A stretch of DNA of 64,000 nucleotides from Pedobacter sp. MC2016-24 (lineage in GTDB: Bacteria > Bacteroidota > Bacteroidia > Sphingobacteriales > Sphingobacteriaceae). Below the pieces are notes generated by a model. It had not been told where the DNA came from, did no database searches, and saw nothing but the letters and a program-made list of their open reading frames with translations. The DNA lies in NCBI RefSeq assembly GCF_015223055.1, contig NZ_JADFBX010000001.1, forward strand, positions 744,001-808,000. Direction: 5' to 3'. The position numbers and the translations under genes were made by a program. This document shows positions 53,440 to 63,073 of this stretch, in pieces; position 1 is the stretch's first letter; every line of letters starts with the position of its first letter.

Positions 53440-54762
53440 TTACATCTCCCTGTTGACATCCCAGTTTTCCAGGTAATCTGCTACGCGACGTACAAAAGAT
53501 CCGCCCAAAGCACCGTCCACTACCCTATGATCGTATGATAAGGAAAGGAACATCATATGCCTGATGGCGATTACATCACCAAATTCAGTCTCCAACACCG
53601 CTGGTTTCTTTTTAATGGCGCCAACAGCCAGGATGGCTACCTGAGGTTGGTTGATGATCGGCGTCCCCATCACGTTACCAAATGAACCCACATTGGTCAA
53701 TGTAAATGTTCCGTTCTGTGTTTCGTCAGGCTTCAATTTAGAATTACGTGCACGTCCCGCCAGGTCGTTTACAGCCTTGGTTAAACCAACCAGGTTCAAC
53801 TGATCCGCGTTCTTAATCACCGGTACAATCAGGTTTCCACTTGGTAAAGCCGCAGCCATACCGATATTGATGTCCTTCTTTTTGATGATCTGGGTACCGT
53901 TCACAGAAACGTTGATCATTGGAAAATCTTTAATCGCTTTAGTTACCGCTTCAATAAAAATAGGTGTGAATGTAATCTTTTCATTTTCGCGTTTTTCAAA
54001 ATTACGCTTTACCTTTTCACGCCACATCACCATATTGGTCACATCAGCTTCTACAAATGAAGTCACATGTGGTGAAGTTTGTACACTCATCACCATGTGG
54101 TCTGCAATCAGCTTACGCATCCTGTCCATCTCCATGATCTCATCGCCGCCAGCCATACTTACAGTGGCGGGAGTTGGAGCCGTTTTGGCAGCAGGAGTCA
54201 AATTATTCGCTGCAGGTTTTTCAGCTGTAGCCGGACTTGCAACAGGGGCAGCAGACTCTTTTCGGCCACCTTGAATATACGCCAAAAGATCGTCTTTGGT
54301 CAAACGCCCCTCAGCGCCTGTTCCCTGGATGTTATCCAGTTCTTTAAGACTGATTCCTTCCTGAACAGCAATATTTTTAACCAATGGCGAATAAAAGCGA
54401 ATAGATTCTGCTGAAGCAGTTGCTGTCAGTTGTTCCGTGCCTGGTATATTTTCAACAATTGGTGCGACTTCCTCAACAGCTACAGGCGCTTGCACCTCCG
54501 CTGCCGGACTTTCAGCAGCCAGGTCTGTTTCAATGATAGCAATCACAGCGCCGACCTGTACGACATCATCCTCATTAAACAACTGTTTGATGAGCTTACC
54601 TGTAACTGGAGACGGCACTTCAGAATCTACTTTATCGGTAGCAATTTCCAGAATCGTATCGTCCAGTTCTATTGTATCTCCAGGCTGTTTAGTCCATTTA
54701 ATGATGGTTGCTTCGGCAACACTCTCCCCCATTTTAGGTAACAATAATTCGTATTGAGCCAT
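53440..54762 (-). CDS. 2-oxo acid dehydrogenase E2 component (dihydrolipoamide acyltransferase)
   Basis: 440 residues. The lipoyl domain (2-76) has the modified Lys44 in EIATDKVDSEVPSP. An Ala/Pro-rich linker leads to the E3-binding domain (YSPLVKNIAVQEGISLKELDNIQGTGAEGRLTKDD), a second linker and the acyltransferase domain, with catalytic His (about 412) in SYDHRVVDGALGG. The TDKVDSEVPSP signature favours the branched-chain or general 2-oxoacid type; the substrate is not fixed by sequence. E1 and E3 are not in the window. A TACTTTTG promoter lies in front. Confidence 0.93.
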   Translation of the reverse strand: MAQYELLLPKMGESVAEATIIKWTKQPGDTIELDDTILEIATDKVDSEVPSPVTGKLIKQLFNEDDVVQVGAVIAIIETDLAAESPAAEVQAPVAVEEVAPIVENIPGTEQLTATASAESIRFYSPLVKNIAVQEGISLKELDNIQGTGAEGRLTKDDLLAYIQGGRKESAAPVASPATAEKPAANNLTPAAKTAPTPATVSMAGGDEIMEMDRMRKLIADHMVMSVQTSPHVTSFVEADVTNMVMWREKVKRNFEKRENEKITFTPIFIEAVTKAIKDFPMINVSVNGTQIIKKKDINIGMAAALPSGNLIVPVIKNADQLNLVGLTKAVNDLAGRARNSKLKPDETQNGTFTLTNVGSFGNVMGTPIINQPQVAILAVGAIKKKPAVLETEFGDVIAIRHMMFLSLSYDHRVVDGALGGSFVRRVADYLENWDVNREM

Positions 54763-54789
54763 TTTTTATTTTATGATTGATATCGGCTG

Positions 54790-54797
54790 CAAAAGTA
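54790..54797 (-). promoter_or_regulatory. -7 element of the E2 gene (TACTTTTG)
   Basis: Exact TAnnTTTG on the minus strand, 28-35 bases before the E2 ATG, between the cinA stop and E2 start. Confidence 0.5.
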
Positions 54798-54812
54798 AAG
54801 TTTTTTGCAGAC

Positions 54813-56060
54813 TTAAACTACATGATGTTTAATCTCATTCAAAACAAGCGTTAATGCAGCGATGGCGGCACGCTCAATATTTTGTGTTCTGCGGCTTCCA
54901 AAACTAAAGCAACGTGCTGTTACTTTGTCCTTTGAAGCGATACCAATCCATACCGTTCCAACTGGTTTATCAGCTGTTCCACCATCCGGTCCGGCAATGC
55001 CACTTACCGCAATGGCATAGTCACTTTTAAAGTTTTTCACAGCACCCATGGCCATTTCCCTAACCGTTTCTTCGCTTACCGCACCATAATTCGCCAATGT
55101 CTCTGGCAAAACGCCTAATATGGCAGTTTTAAGCGCGTTAGAATACGTAACTGCACCACCGAGGTATACTGAAGAGCTGCCGGGATGTTGTGTGATCAGA
55201 TGCCCGATATAGCCTCCGGTACAACTTTCGGCAGTTGACAAAGTCAAACCTTTTTCAGCCATGAGGTTTAGCAAAGCTTTTTCCAGCGCAATATCATCTT
55301 CAACCACCACATATTTCGGTACGCGGTTCACCAATTGGCGAACATAACCGGCGATCTCTGCTTTCAGCGCAACTTCATCGCTTCCCGAACCGCTTAAACG
55401 TAGCCTTACTTGTCCCAGCTTGGGCAAATAAGCGAGTTTAATATGAGCGGGTAAACTATCCTCAATATCTTCAATTTCTGCAGCTAAAAAAGACTCCCCT
55501 AAACCCGCAGTAAGAATGGTCTGGTGAACTAGAGCAGGTAAGTTAAAGGTTTGCTTTAACCGCGGTAAAATATCCTCGGTCATCAGGTACATCATTTCAA
55601 AAGGCACACCGGGCATAGATACAATGATCCGGCCTTCCTGTTCAAACCACATACAGGGCGCTGTTCCGTTTTTGTTTTGAATCACTTCGCAACCATCCGG
55701 TACATCCGCCTGTTGCCGGTTCATCTCAATCATCGGTCTGTTTAAACGGGTAAAAAAACTGGTCACATGATCCAGCGTAGGCTGATCCCTGCGCATGCCC
55801 ATGTTAAAATATTTAGCCAGGGTCAACTTCGTAATGTCATCTTTGGTTGGCCCAAGGCCACCAGTAATTAAAATGACATCCACGCGTTGCATCGCCTGTT
55901 TTAAAGCCTCTGTAATGTGCGCTGCATCATCAGACACAGAAGTGACCTGCTTCACTTTAACGCCGATCAGGTTTAATTCTTTCGCCATCCAGGCAGAATT
56001 GGTATCCACAATCTGACCGATCAGGATTTCATCTCCTATGGTTATAATTTCGGCTAACAT
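54813..56060 (-). CDS. cinA: CinA family: nicotinamide-nucleotide amidohydrolase/molybdopterin-like domain
   Basis: 415 residues. The N-terminal MoCF-biosynthesis-like domain has LAEIITIGDEILIGQIVDTNSAWMAKEL and TGGLGPTKDD. The C-terminal CinA amidohydrolase domain is marked by STAESCTGGYIGHLIT, with the catalytic Ser and Lys/Tyr, and AVSGIAGPDGGTADKPVGTVWIG. It deamidates NMN and so contributes to pyridine nucleotide recycling. It follows the lptD-like gene after 10 bases. Confidence 0.97.
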   Translation of the reverse strand: MLAEIITIGDEILIGQIVDTNSAWMAKELNLIGVKVKQVTSVSDDAAHITEALKQAMQRVDVILITGGLGPTKDDITKLTLAKYFNMGMRRDQPTLDHVTSFFTRLNRPMIEMNRQQADVPDGCEVIQNKNGTAPCMWFEQEGRIIVSMPGVPFEMMYLMTEDILPRLKQTFNLPALVHQTILTAGLGESFLAAEIEDIEDSLPAHIKLAYLPKLGQVRLRLSGSGSDEVALKAEIAGYVRQLVNRVPKYVVVEDDIALEKALLNLMAEKGLTLSTAESCTGGYIGHLITQHPGSSSVYLGGAVTYSNALKTAILGVLPETLANYGAVSEETVREMAMGAVKNFKSDYAIAVSGIAGPDGGTADKPVGTVWIGIASKDKVTARCFSFGSRRTQNIERAAIAALTLVLNEIKHHVV

Positions 56061-56070
56061 ATGATTTGGT

Positions 56071-58779
56071 TTAGAATTTAGGAACGTAAGATTTTCTTTT
56101 GCTCAATTTCAAATCCTGCAAAACTGAAGCTTTCACCTTAATGATCACCGAGTACGATTGATAAGCACCAAATGGAACCCAGTTGAAACTCATGTCCCAG
56201 CAGTGCAAATCCCTGTAAATCGCAAAATTGGTCATGGAGATGGTCTGCCGTTGAAAGTCCCAGCCCGAAGTAAAGGTTACTTTCCATTTGGGTGTCACGT
56301 TTGCATCACCACTAAAGCTTAAGTTATTCGTTATGGAACTGTTTTGGCCTACTGCATCGGTCCGGTAATCAAAACTGTACTGAAAACTAAAGTTCCATGG
56401 AATGTTAAAATCAACAAAGGCATTGGGGTCACGGCTGATCTGTGCCAGTGCTTCAGCCTGCTCTGGTGTAATTCCGCCGCCAACCTTTTTTTCATTGAGC
56501 TTGTCGGTTATTTCATTCTTCTTTTTAAAAGATTCCGGGTTCAGACTATAATCAAAAGAGAATCCAAAATTGGTCAGCCTTGGCAATTGCCCTTTAGACC
56601 AGGTATATTTATCTACCAAGGTCCTGGTCACCACACCCTGATCGTTTGCAATGTCTTCGTACAGGTACGGGTTTAGTGTACCACGGTAATTGATCCCCAA
56701 TTTATCGGTAAACTGTGAACGCCCGCTAAAGCTCAGGTCAGATAATTTAAAGTCCTTTTTCAATAAATCATAACTACCGTTAATCCCTAAGCCCTGGATA
56801 ATTGCAATCTTTCGCTCGCCGGTACCGGTTGTATCTTTCAGCGAAGCAATTTTAGCTTCCACCGTATTGTCAATACCAAAATTGATCGTGGCACTTCTAC
56901 CAATAGACGGCCCTCCGTATACGCCCTGCTCCTGGATAGAATACTTCATGGGCACCAGTTCTCCGGTGTTGTAATCTTTAGTATACACGGTCTCCCCATT
57001 CTGATATTTGGCGATTTTGTAAATGCCTTTACTAAGTGAGGAGAAATCTGGTTTATAACTGAAACTTACACTAGGCGTCATCACGTGACGGATGGCCTTC
57101 AATTTGCCCAGGTTTTTAAACTGTGCTGTAGAGTATACCTTTGTAGATAAACCACCGCCCACGCTGTACTCATTGGAGCGGTTAAAACCTGGAATCGTAT
57201 CTATAAAAGTCACATCACTTCCATTGGCCAGTTTGCCATAGGTTTTACGAATGGATTGAAAATACCATTTTTCACTATAATTTACATTGGTATTGAAGTT
57301 AAAATATTTCAATATGTTAAACGACATGTTGATCGGTACATTGTGCTGAATTCCCGTACGGAACTGACTTAAACTTTGCTTGGTAAACAACAATGAATCT
57401 GCTGTGTTGATGGTATTGGTTGCCTGCATGGTATAGCCCACCGTAATCTTCTGATACCATTTCTGCTCACCAACCCGGCTTTTGGAATCGAAAGGATTAA
57501 AAGTAGGCACCGACAAACTCACGTTTGGCAAGGTTAAGGATACCGTTTTAGCACGGGTTTCCTGACTGTGGTTAAAGGAAGTTGATAAGTTAATTCCGTT
57601 CGAGAAGGTACGACCGTAAGAAATGGAAGAGTTCAGGATGTTATTGGCAATCAGATTTTGATTGTAAGTATCCCCACCAGCAGTATTTTTTCCATAACCA
57701 GAAGTTCCCGCGTTCACACTGGCAGAAAAAATAGTACCTGGATTAGCGTTGGCGTTTTGGGAGTGCGTCCAGTTGATCCGAAAATCCTTAGCGGTCTGAT
57801 AGTCTCTTGTACCTTGCGTTCCACTTTTGGTGTAGGCATAACTCAAATCAACATTACCATTGTATTTATATCTTTTGGTATACGTAGAGGCCACGCGTGC
57901 ACTATAGGAACCGTAGCTATACACTGATCCGGTAACTTTCGCATCCCAGTAATCACTCAGTCCGAAATAGTAACCACCGTCCTGTAAAAAGAATCCTCTG
58001 GTCGCCTCTTCGCCTGGTGTAGGCAAAATCACCCCGGAACTCTTTTTATTGGGTTTGGGAAAAAAGGCAAATGGCAAAGCCAGTGGCAAGGGTATATCTT
58101 CAATCTCCAGGTATACGGGTCCGGTAATAATCTGATTTTTAGTCACAATTCCCTTGGTGATGTGCAATCCAAAATGCGGATGTGGTAAATTACAGGTACT
58201 GTAAATCTGGCCCTTACTGTGAATCTCATCATCCGGTTGTTTCTTTGCGATCCCGCCTGAAAAGAAACCACCCTCCTGCTCGGTAAACACCCCATGAATC
58301 TGACCCGCCTTGGTTTTGGCATTAAATTTCAGTGAATCGGCCATAGAAGTACTCTGGCCGGTCATTTTAAAAATAGGTCGCCCGATATACTTTCCTTTTT
58401 TATCGTAGGTGCCCCGCGCATAGATCATATTGGTCTTGCTGTTATAAGTAATGTAGTCTGCATCCAGCTCAATATCCTGATACAAAACCCGCGCTTTACC
58501 ATACAAATAAACAACACCACTTTCTTTGTCCAATACCACCGAGTCACGTGCACCATACTGTACCTTTTCAGATGCCGCGGTATCTTTAGGATTGGTTTTA
58601 ACCAGAGTCTTTTTGGTCGTGTCATTCAACTTCGTTTTAACAGGCGATTTCTTAGCCGTGTCCAGCTGCTGACGAATGTCTTGATATGGTGAAAAGTTGG
58701 TTAAAGCGAACGCCTGATTACCAATAAATACTAGTAAAACAAGTGTTTTAAAAAAAATGATATCGCGTAAAAGTTTCAA
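56071..58779 (-). CDS. lptD: LptD-like LPS-assembly outer-membrane protein
   Basis: 902 residues. A signal/anchor (LLRDIIFFKTLVLLVFIGNQAFA), an OstA/LptA-like N-terminal beta-jellyroll (ARDSVVLDKESGVVYLYGKARVLYQDIELDADYITYNS) and a large C-terminal barrel with short turns, ending in an aromatic. Gram-negative LptD inserts LPS in the outer leaflet. This Bacteroidota form is divergent; conserved Cys pairs of E. coli LptD are not evident. It starts divergently from the amidase genes. Confidence 0.87.
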   Translation of the reverse strand: MKLLRDIIFFKTLVLLVFIGNQAFALTNFSPYQDIRQQLDTAKKSPVKTKLNDTTKKTLVKTNPKDTAASEKVQYGARDSVVLDKESGVVYLYGKARVLYQDIELDADYITYNSKTNMIYARGTYDKKGKYIGRPIFKMTGQSTSMADSLKFNAKTKAGQIHGVFTEQEGGFFSGGIAKKQPDDEIHSKGQIYSTCNLPHPHFGLHITKGIVTKNQIITGPVYLEIEDIPLPLALPFAFFPKPNKKSSGVILPTPGEEATRGFFLQDGGYYFGLSDYWDAKVTGSVYSYGSYSARVASTYTKRYKYNGNVDLSYAYTKSGTQGTRDYQTAKDFRINWTHSQNANANPGTIFSASVNAGTSGYGKNTAGGDTYNQNLIANNILNSSISYGRTFSNGINLSTSFNHSQETRAKTVSLTLPNVSLSVPTFNPFDSKSRVGEQKWYQKITVGYTMQATNTINTADSLLFTKQSLSQFRTGIQHNVPINMSFNILKYFNFNTNVNYSEKWYFQSIRKTYGKLANGSDVTFIDTIPGFNRSNEYSVGGGLSTKVYSTAQFKNLGKLKAIRHVMTPSVSFSYKPDFSSLSKGIYKIAKYQNGETVYTKDYNTGELVPMKYSIQEQGVYGGPSIGRSATINFGIDNTVEAKIASLKDTTGTGERKIAIIQGLGINGSYDLLKKDFKLSDLSFSGRSQFTDKLGINYRGTLNPYLYEDIANDQGVVTRTLVDKYTWSKGQLPRLTNFGFSFDYSLNPESFKKKNEITDKLNEKKVGGGITPEQAEALAQISRDPNAFVDFNIPWNFSFQYSFDYRTDAVGQNSSITNNLSFSGDANVTPKWKVTFTSGWDFQRQTISMTNFAIYRDLHCWDMSFNWVPFGAYQSYSVIIKVKASVLQDLKLSKRKSYVPKF

Positions 58780-58795
58780 ATTCGTGTGTGAATGT

Positions 58796-58803
58796 TATTT
58801 TTG
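58796..58803 (+). promoter_or_regulatory. -7 element of the amidase gene (TATTTTTG)
   Basis: Exact TAnnTTTG. It predicts transcription from about 58809, so the ATG at 58788 would be untranscribed and translation starts at 58836. Confidence 0.5.
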
Positions 58804-58835
58804 CATTAATGTTTAATCCAAAACGTTCAAAATTA

Positions 58836-59714
58836 ATGAAAAATATACCATTGCTTAGGTCAAATGTAATTTTGATTGTATTTATTTCTTTGCTGATCAA
58901 CATTACAACTAGTAATCAGGCGTTTACGCAAGAATATAAAATAAAAACTATTGTAATTGATGCCGGGCATGGTGGCCGTGACGGCTCTACAAGAGGGCTT
59001 TATTCAACGGAAAAAGATGTGGCTTTAAAAACCGCATTGAACCTTGGCGCGGCGATCGAAGCAAATATGAAGGATGTAAAAGTAATTTATACCCGGAGTA
59101 CAGACGTTTTTATCCCCTTATATGAGCGAATTGCCATCGCCAATAACGCAAAAGCAGATTTATTTATCTCTATACATTGTAACGACATGCCGGTTTTCAG
59201 ATCCACTGTCGTAACCGGTTACAGAAAGGGAAAAAAAGGCAAAAAAATACCGGTCACAGAAACTGTCAGCAGGAAAAGTACTTCTACAAAAGGTGTAGAA
59301 ACCTTCGTTTCGGGTATGGGTAGACTGAATGAACAGGATGAAGTGATCAAACGTGAAAATGCGGCCATTTTCCTGGAGGATAACTACAAAGAAAACTACG
59401 AAGGATTTGACCCGAACAACCCTGAAAATTACATCATCCTGTCTTTAATGAAGAACACTTTCCGTACACAAAGTTTAAAACTGGCCAAATTGGTCCAGGA
59501 TCAATATGTAGCTGTGGGACGTGTCAACAGGGGTGTTCAGGAAAAAAGTCTGGCTGTGCTGGCCAGGGCGGGTATGCCGGCAATCTTAACCGAAATTGGA
59601 TTCATCAGCAATCCCGAAGAGGAGAACTATATGAACTCTCAGGCCGGTCAGCATGAAATAACGGAATGCTTATTGAAGGCTATTGAAAACTATAAAAAAA
59701 GTATAGAAGGCTAA
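58836..59714 (+). CDS. N-acetylmuramoyl-L-alanine amidase, Amidase_3 (copy 1)
   Basis: 292 residues from ATG 58836. This start leaves a clean signal peptide (MKNIPLLRSNVILIVFISLLINITTSNQAF); an ATG at 58788 lies before the predicted transcription start. The Amidase_3 domain has zinc ligands in IDAGHGGRDG, the Glu of the TEKDV stretch, and ISIHCND; the catalytic Glu is in ILTEIGFISNPEEE. It cuts peptide stems from peptidoglycan during cell separation. It is followed after 32 bases by a paralogue. Confidence 0.94.
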   Translation: MKNIPLLRSNVILIVFISLLINITTSNQAFTQEYKIKTIVIDAGHGGRDGSTRGLYSTEKDVALKTALNLGAAIEANMKDVKVIYTRSTDVFIPLYERIAIANNAKADLFISIHCNDMPVFRSTVVTGYRKGKKGKKIPVTETVSRKSTSTKGVETFVSGMGRLNEQDEVIKRENAAIFLEDNYKENYEGFDPNNPENYIILSLMKNTFRTQSLKLAKLVQDQYVAVGRVNRGVQEKSLAVLARAGMPAILTEIGFISNPEEENYMNSQAGQHEITECLLKAIENYKKSIEG

Positions 59715-59746
59715 CACACCAAAAAAACAAAAAAGCGCGAAGCACG

Positions 59747-60589
59747 ATGAGATTGAAAAGAAACCTATTCCTATTTAGCTCCTTACTACTGATAACCTCT
59801 CAATTGACTTTTGCACAGGGATACAAAGTTAAAACCATTGTAATTGACGCCGGACACGGCGGAGCAAAATCTGGTGCCGTGGGCAGTTTTTCTATGGAGA
59901 AAAACATCGCGCTGCAAGTGGCCTTAAAACTGGGCAAAAAGTTTGAAGAGGACATGCCTGATGTTAAAATTCTGTACACCAGGAAAACTGATGTTGACGT
60001 AGAATTTCATAAACGCGCTGCACTGGCGAACGACAACAAAGCAGATATATTTATTTCCATCCATTGCAATTCCATGCCCGACCGCCGGGTGGTGACCGGG
60101 TACAAAACGGTACGTGGCAAAAAAGTAGCACAATATGGCTATGTAAAAAATAAAAGCACCAGCGGAACCGAAACTTTTGTAGCGGGATCTCACCGTTTGG
60201 ATGAGCAGGATGTAGCCATCAGGGAAAATGCCGACATCAAATCTGAAAAAAACTACAAACAAAATTACGATGGCTATGATCCCAATGATCCTGAAACATT
60301 TATTATATTATCTTTGTTCAAAAATACATTTAGAGACAAAAGTTTGAAACTGGCACGATTGATGCAAAATGCCTATACAAACGACAACAACAGAGTAAAC
60401 AGAGGGGTTAAAGAGCAGGGAATTCTGATTTTGCAAAGATGCGGAATGCCTGCAGTGCTCACAGAAATCGGATTTATATCCAATCCGGATGAAGAAAGCT
60501 ATATGAACTCTGCCAGTGGACAGGCTGAAATTGTAAATGCCATTTTCAAAGCTGTACACACCTATAAAAAAGAAACTGAAATAAATTAA
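59747..60589 (+). CDS. N-acetylmuramoyl-L-alanine amidase, Amidase_3 (copy 2)
   Basis: 280 residues with signal peptide (LFLFSSLLLITSQLTFAQ). The zinc and catalytic motifs are the same as in copy 1: IDAGHGGAKSG, EKNIAL, ISIHCNSMP and VLTEIGFISNPDEE. The two proteins are clearly homologous over their whole length, a tandem duplication. Their middle inserts (about residues 110-160) differ in length. Both are periplasmic; they may share or divide the work of septal peptidoglycan cleavage. Confidence 0.94.
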   Translation: MRLKRNLFLFSSLLLITSQLTFAQGYKVKTIVIDAGHGGAKSGAVGSFSMEKNIALQVALKLGKKFEEDMPDVKILYTRKTDVDVEFHKRAALANDNKADIFISIHCNSMPDRRVVTGYKTVRGKKVAQYGYVKNKSTSGTETFVAGSHRLDEQDVAIRENADIKSEKNYKQNYDGYDPNDPETFIILSLFKNTFRDKSLKLARLMQNAYTNDNNRVNRGVKEQGILILQRCGMPAVLTEIGFISNPDEESYMNSASGQAEIVNAIFKAVHTYKKETEIN

Positions 60590-60623
60590 ACATTCAAATT
60601 ATTAGAAATATAACTGATCGTAA

Positions 60624-61580
60624 ATGAAGATAGCAAACGAAACCAAAGTAGGTATAATGGCCGCCATATCTATTGCCTTATTAATTATTGGTTATAATTT
60701 CTTAAAAGGGAATGCCATTTTTTCAAATGAAACGGTACTTTATGCGAAGTATTCCCGGGTAGATGGACTGGGTGTTTCCAAACCTGTACTCATCAATGGA
60801 TTTCAAATCGGTCGCGTAGACAAACTTCAATTGCAGGCCGATGGAAGTATCCTGGCCACTTTAAAAATTAAAGGGAAATACGAAATTCCTAAAAATAGCA
60901 TTGCTAAACTGGAAGGCACAGATCTTCTGGGTAGTAAAGCCATAGTTATGGAATTGGGAACCGGACAGGATTTTGCACAAGATGGAGATACCTTAAATGC
61001 GAATGTAGCCAAAGGCCTGCTGGAAACTGTACAACCGGTACAGAAAAAAGCAGAGCTGATCATCGGCAAAATGGATTCCATCTTAACCAGTGTAAATACG
61101 ATCCTGAATCCGAACTTTCAGAAAAACGTGGATAAGAGCTTCAATAGCATTTCTGCAACATTGGCTTCATTAGAGTCGACTTCTAAAAAAGTAGATAACC
61201 TGGTAGGTTCTGAAGGATCCAGAATCGCATCCATCCTTTCTAATGTAGAAGCGATTACAATCAACCTTAAACAGAACAATCAAAAGATCAATAGCATTTT
61301 GGCGAATGTGAATACGATTACCGATCAGGTAGCTGCCGCAAACTTTAAACAAACGATAGAGAACGCGAATAAAGCTGTTGCTGATTTACAAAGTATTGTA
61401 TCTAAAGTGAACAATGGACAAGGTAGCTTAGGCATGTTGGTTAACGACAGCAAAATGTATGAAAACCTGACCAATGCTTCTAAAAATCTGGATAACCTAA
61501 TGATCGATTTGAAACAAAATCCTAAACGTTATGTCCACTTCTCTGTATTTGGTGGCGGTAACAAGAAAAAAGACGATTAA
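60624..61580 (+). CDS. MCE/MlaD-family lipid transport protein
   Basis: 318 residues. One N-terminal helix (VGIMAAISIALLIIGYNFLKG), the MCE domain (VLYAKYSRVDGLGVSKPVLINGFQIGRVDKL...GTDLLGSKAIVMEL) and a long coiled coil (about 130-290). MlaD-type hexamers move phospholipids between inner and outer membranes together with an MlaEF ABC transporter, not found here. It shares the plus-strand cluster with the amidases and is followed by a strong terminator. Confidence 0.92.
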   Translation: MKIANETKVGIMAAISIALLIIGYNFLKGNAIFSNETVLYAKYSRVDGLGVSKPVLINGFQIGRVDKLQLQADGSILATLKIKGKYEIPKNSIAKLEGTDLLGSKAIVMELGTGQDFAQDGDTLNANVAKGLLETVQPVQKKAELIIGKMDSILTSVNTILNPNFQKNVDKSFNSISATLASLESTSKKVDNLVGSEGSRIASILSNVEAITINLKQNNQKINSILANVNTITDQVAAANFKQTIENANKAVADLQSIVSKVNNGQGSLGMLVNDSKMYENLTNASKNLDNLMIDLKQNPKRYVHFSVFGGGNKKKDD

Positions 61581-61596
61581 CTTTCATAAACTCCAT

Positions 61597-61637
61597 AAAA
61601 AAATCCCCTGTTCAGGAATGAGCAGGGGATTTTTTTT
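61597..61637. terminator. Strong bidirectional terminator
   Basis: A 14-bp perfect stem (AAAAAAATCCCCTG/CAGGGGATTTTTTT, arms 61597-61610 and 61623-61636) with T-runs on both strands, between the convergent MCE and RNase Z genes. Confidence 0.92.
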
Positions 61638-61686
61638 ATGGAATACATTTGCAGCGTCGCTGCACATGCATTTGTGAGCTAAATCT

Positions 61687-62598
61687 TTAAATCGTATACG
61701 TACTTCCTTCAAGTGCCAGCTCGGTATCTTCAAATACTGATCTTGCTTCTTCCAGCAAAGGCAATAAGGCCTTGTAACGCGATGAAAAATGACCAATCAG
61801 CAACTTACCTGCGCCAGTTTCTTTAGCTACTTCAGCAGCCTGTAAAGCAGTCGTATGATGTGTATGGTTTGCCCTGTCCAGCATTTCATGTAAAAATGTG
61901 GCTTCATGATATAAGGTATCGCAATTGCGGATGCTATCAAAATACCGCTCATCCATCAGTGTATCAGAACAATATCCATAAGATTTGGGCTGATCAGAGT
62001 CTATCGTATAGTCGGCATTCAACAAAACCCGGCCATCAGGCAATTCCAGATCTACTCCCCTTTTGAGCAAAGGATAATATTCCGGAGCAATGGATTCGGC
62101 AGTTAACTTTTCTACCAATACCTTACGCAAACGCTTCTTTTGTGTAAATCTAAAGCCTGTACAGGGAATCCGATGGTTTAAAATAACAGTCTGAACCGTT
62201 AAATCTGCATTTTCAAAAATCACTGAAGATTCAATCGCTTCAATCGCTGTAAACTCGATCGGATACCGGATGATGGTTTCTGAATATTTAAACTGGACAG
62301 CCAGAATTTCTTCCAGCGCCGCAGGAGCAAAAATCCGGATCGGTTTTACACGACCATTTAAATGCAGGCTCGACAATAACCCGATCAGGCCAAAATAGTG
62401 ATCTCCATGTAAATGACTGATAAAAACATAGTCAATTTTGCTCGCTTTGAAGCCGAACTTAATCAACTGTTGCTGGGTGCCCTCGCCACAATCGATCAGG
62501 TAAAATTTCTCATTACAGTTTAACAACTGCGCGGTAGGATTCCTATTGTATACAGGTGTTGCAGAACTACTGCCTAAAATAGTAACCTCAAATTTCAT
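61687..62598 (-). CDS. rnz: Ribonuclease Z
   Basis: 303 residues, metallo-beta-lactamase fold. The zinc motif is FISHLHGDHYFGLIGLLSS (HxHxDH), with further ligands in TLYHEATFLHEM and LLIGHFSSRY. NPTAQLLNCNEKFYLIDCGEGTQQQL is the RNase Z signature. It cleaves 3' trailers from tRNA precursors. Its start overlaps the STAS gene stop by one base (TAATG), so translation is coupled. Confidence 0.97.
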   Translation of the reverse strand: MKFEVTILGSSSATPVYNRNPTAQLLNCNEKFYLIDCGEGTQQQLIKFGFKASKIDYVFISHLHGDHYFGLIGLLSSLHLNGRVKPIRIFAPAALEEILAVQFKYSETIIRYPIEFTAIEAIESSVIFENADLTVQTVILNHRIPCTGFRFTQKKRLRKVLVEKLTAESIAPEYYPLLKRGVDLELPDGRVLLNADYTIDSDQPKSYGYCSDTLMDERYFDSIRNCDTLYHEATFLHEMLDRANHTHHTTALQAAEVAKETGAGKLLIGHFSSRYKALLPLLEEARSVFEDTELALEGSTYTI

Positions 62599-62984
62599 TA
62601 ACCTTTATCTACACTCCCCAACAATTCCTTTTCGATCTCTTCCATAAAAATCAGATCGGTAGCTTCAGCTACATTAGATACAATGATCAGGTGCTGATCC
62701 AGTTTAGACATTGCTAAAATTTCAGAAACTACTGGATTAACGCCGGTTAAAATAAATAAACCATTGTCTTTTTTACATAAACGGTGGCCAAACAGCAAGC
62801 TGCTCAGATCCTGAGAATCGTCACATTGTTTAATCGAAGATAAATCCAACACAATGTTACAATGTCCTTCTGCGTTCAATAAAATGAACTCAGATTTCAA
62901 CTTCGGGGTATTGTCGTTTGTAAACTTACTTTCTTTAAGTTTCAACACAACATACTTTTCATGCTTATCTACTGAAAACTTCAT
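62598..62984 (-). CDS. STAS-domain protein (anti-sigma factor antagonist-like)
   Basis: 128 residues, a single STAS fold (KYVVLKLKESKFTNDNTPKLKSEFILLNAEGHCNIVLDLSSIKQCDDSQDLSSLLFGHRLC). In SpoIIAA-like antagonists a Ser/Thr in the D-S-S region is phosphorylated; here the loop reads CDDSQD, so a Ser is present but the context is degenerate. No kinase or phosphatase gene is next to it. It is translationally coupled to rnz, as in other Bacteroidota. Confidence 0.85.
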   Translation of the reverse strand: MKFSVDKHEKYVVLKLKESKFTNDNTPKLKSEFILLNAEGHCNIVLDLSSIKQCDDSQDLSSLLFGHRLCKKDNGLFILTGVNPVVSEILAMSKLDQHLIIVSNVAEATDLIFMEEIEKELLGSVDKG

Positions 62985-63073
62985 GATATTGATATTTTAG
63001 TCTGAATACGAAAGTAATTAATTTAATCTGTATCTGGTACTATTTTTGCTAACACAATTCAGTTTAAACAAAA

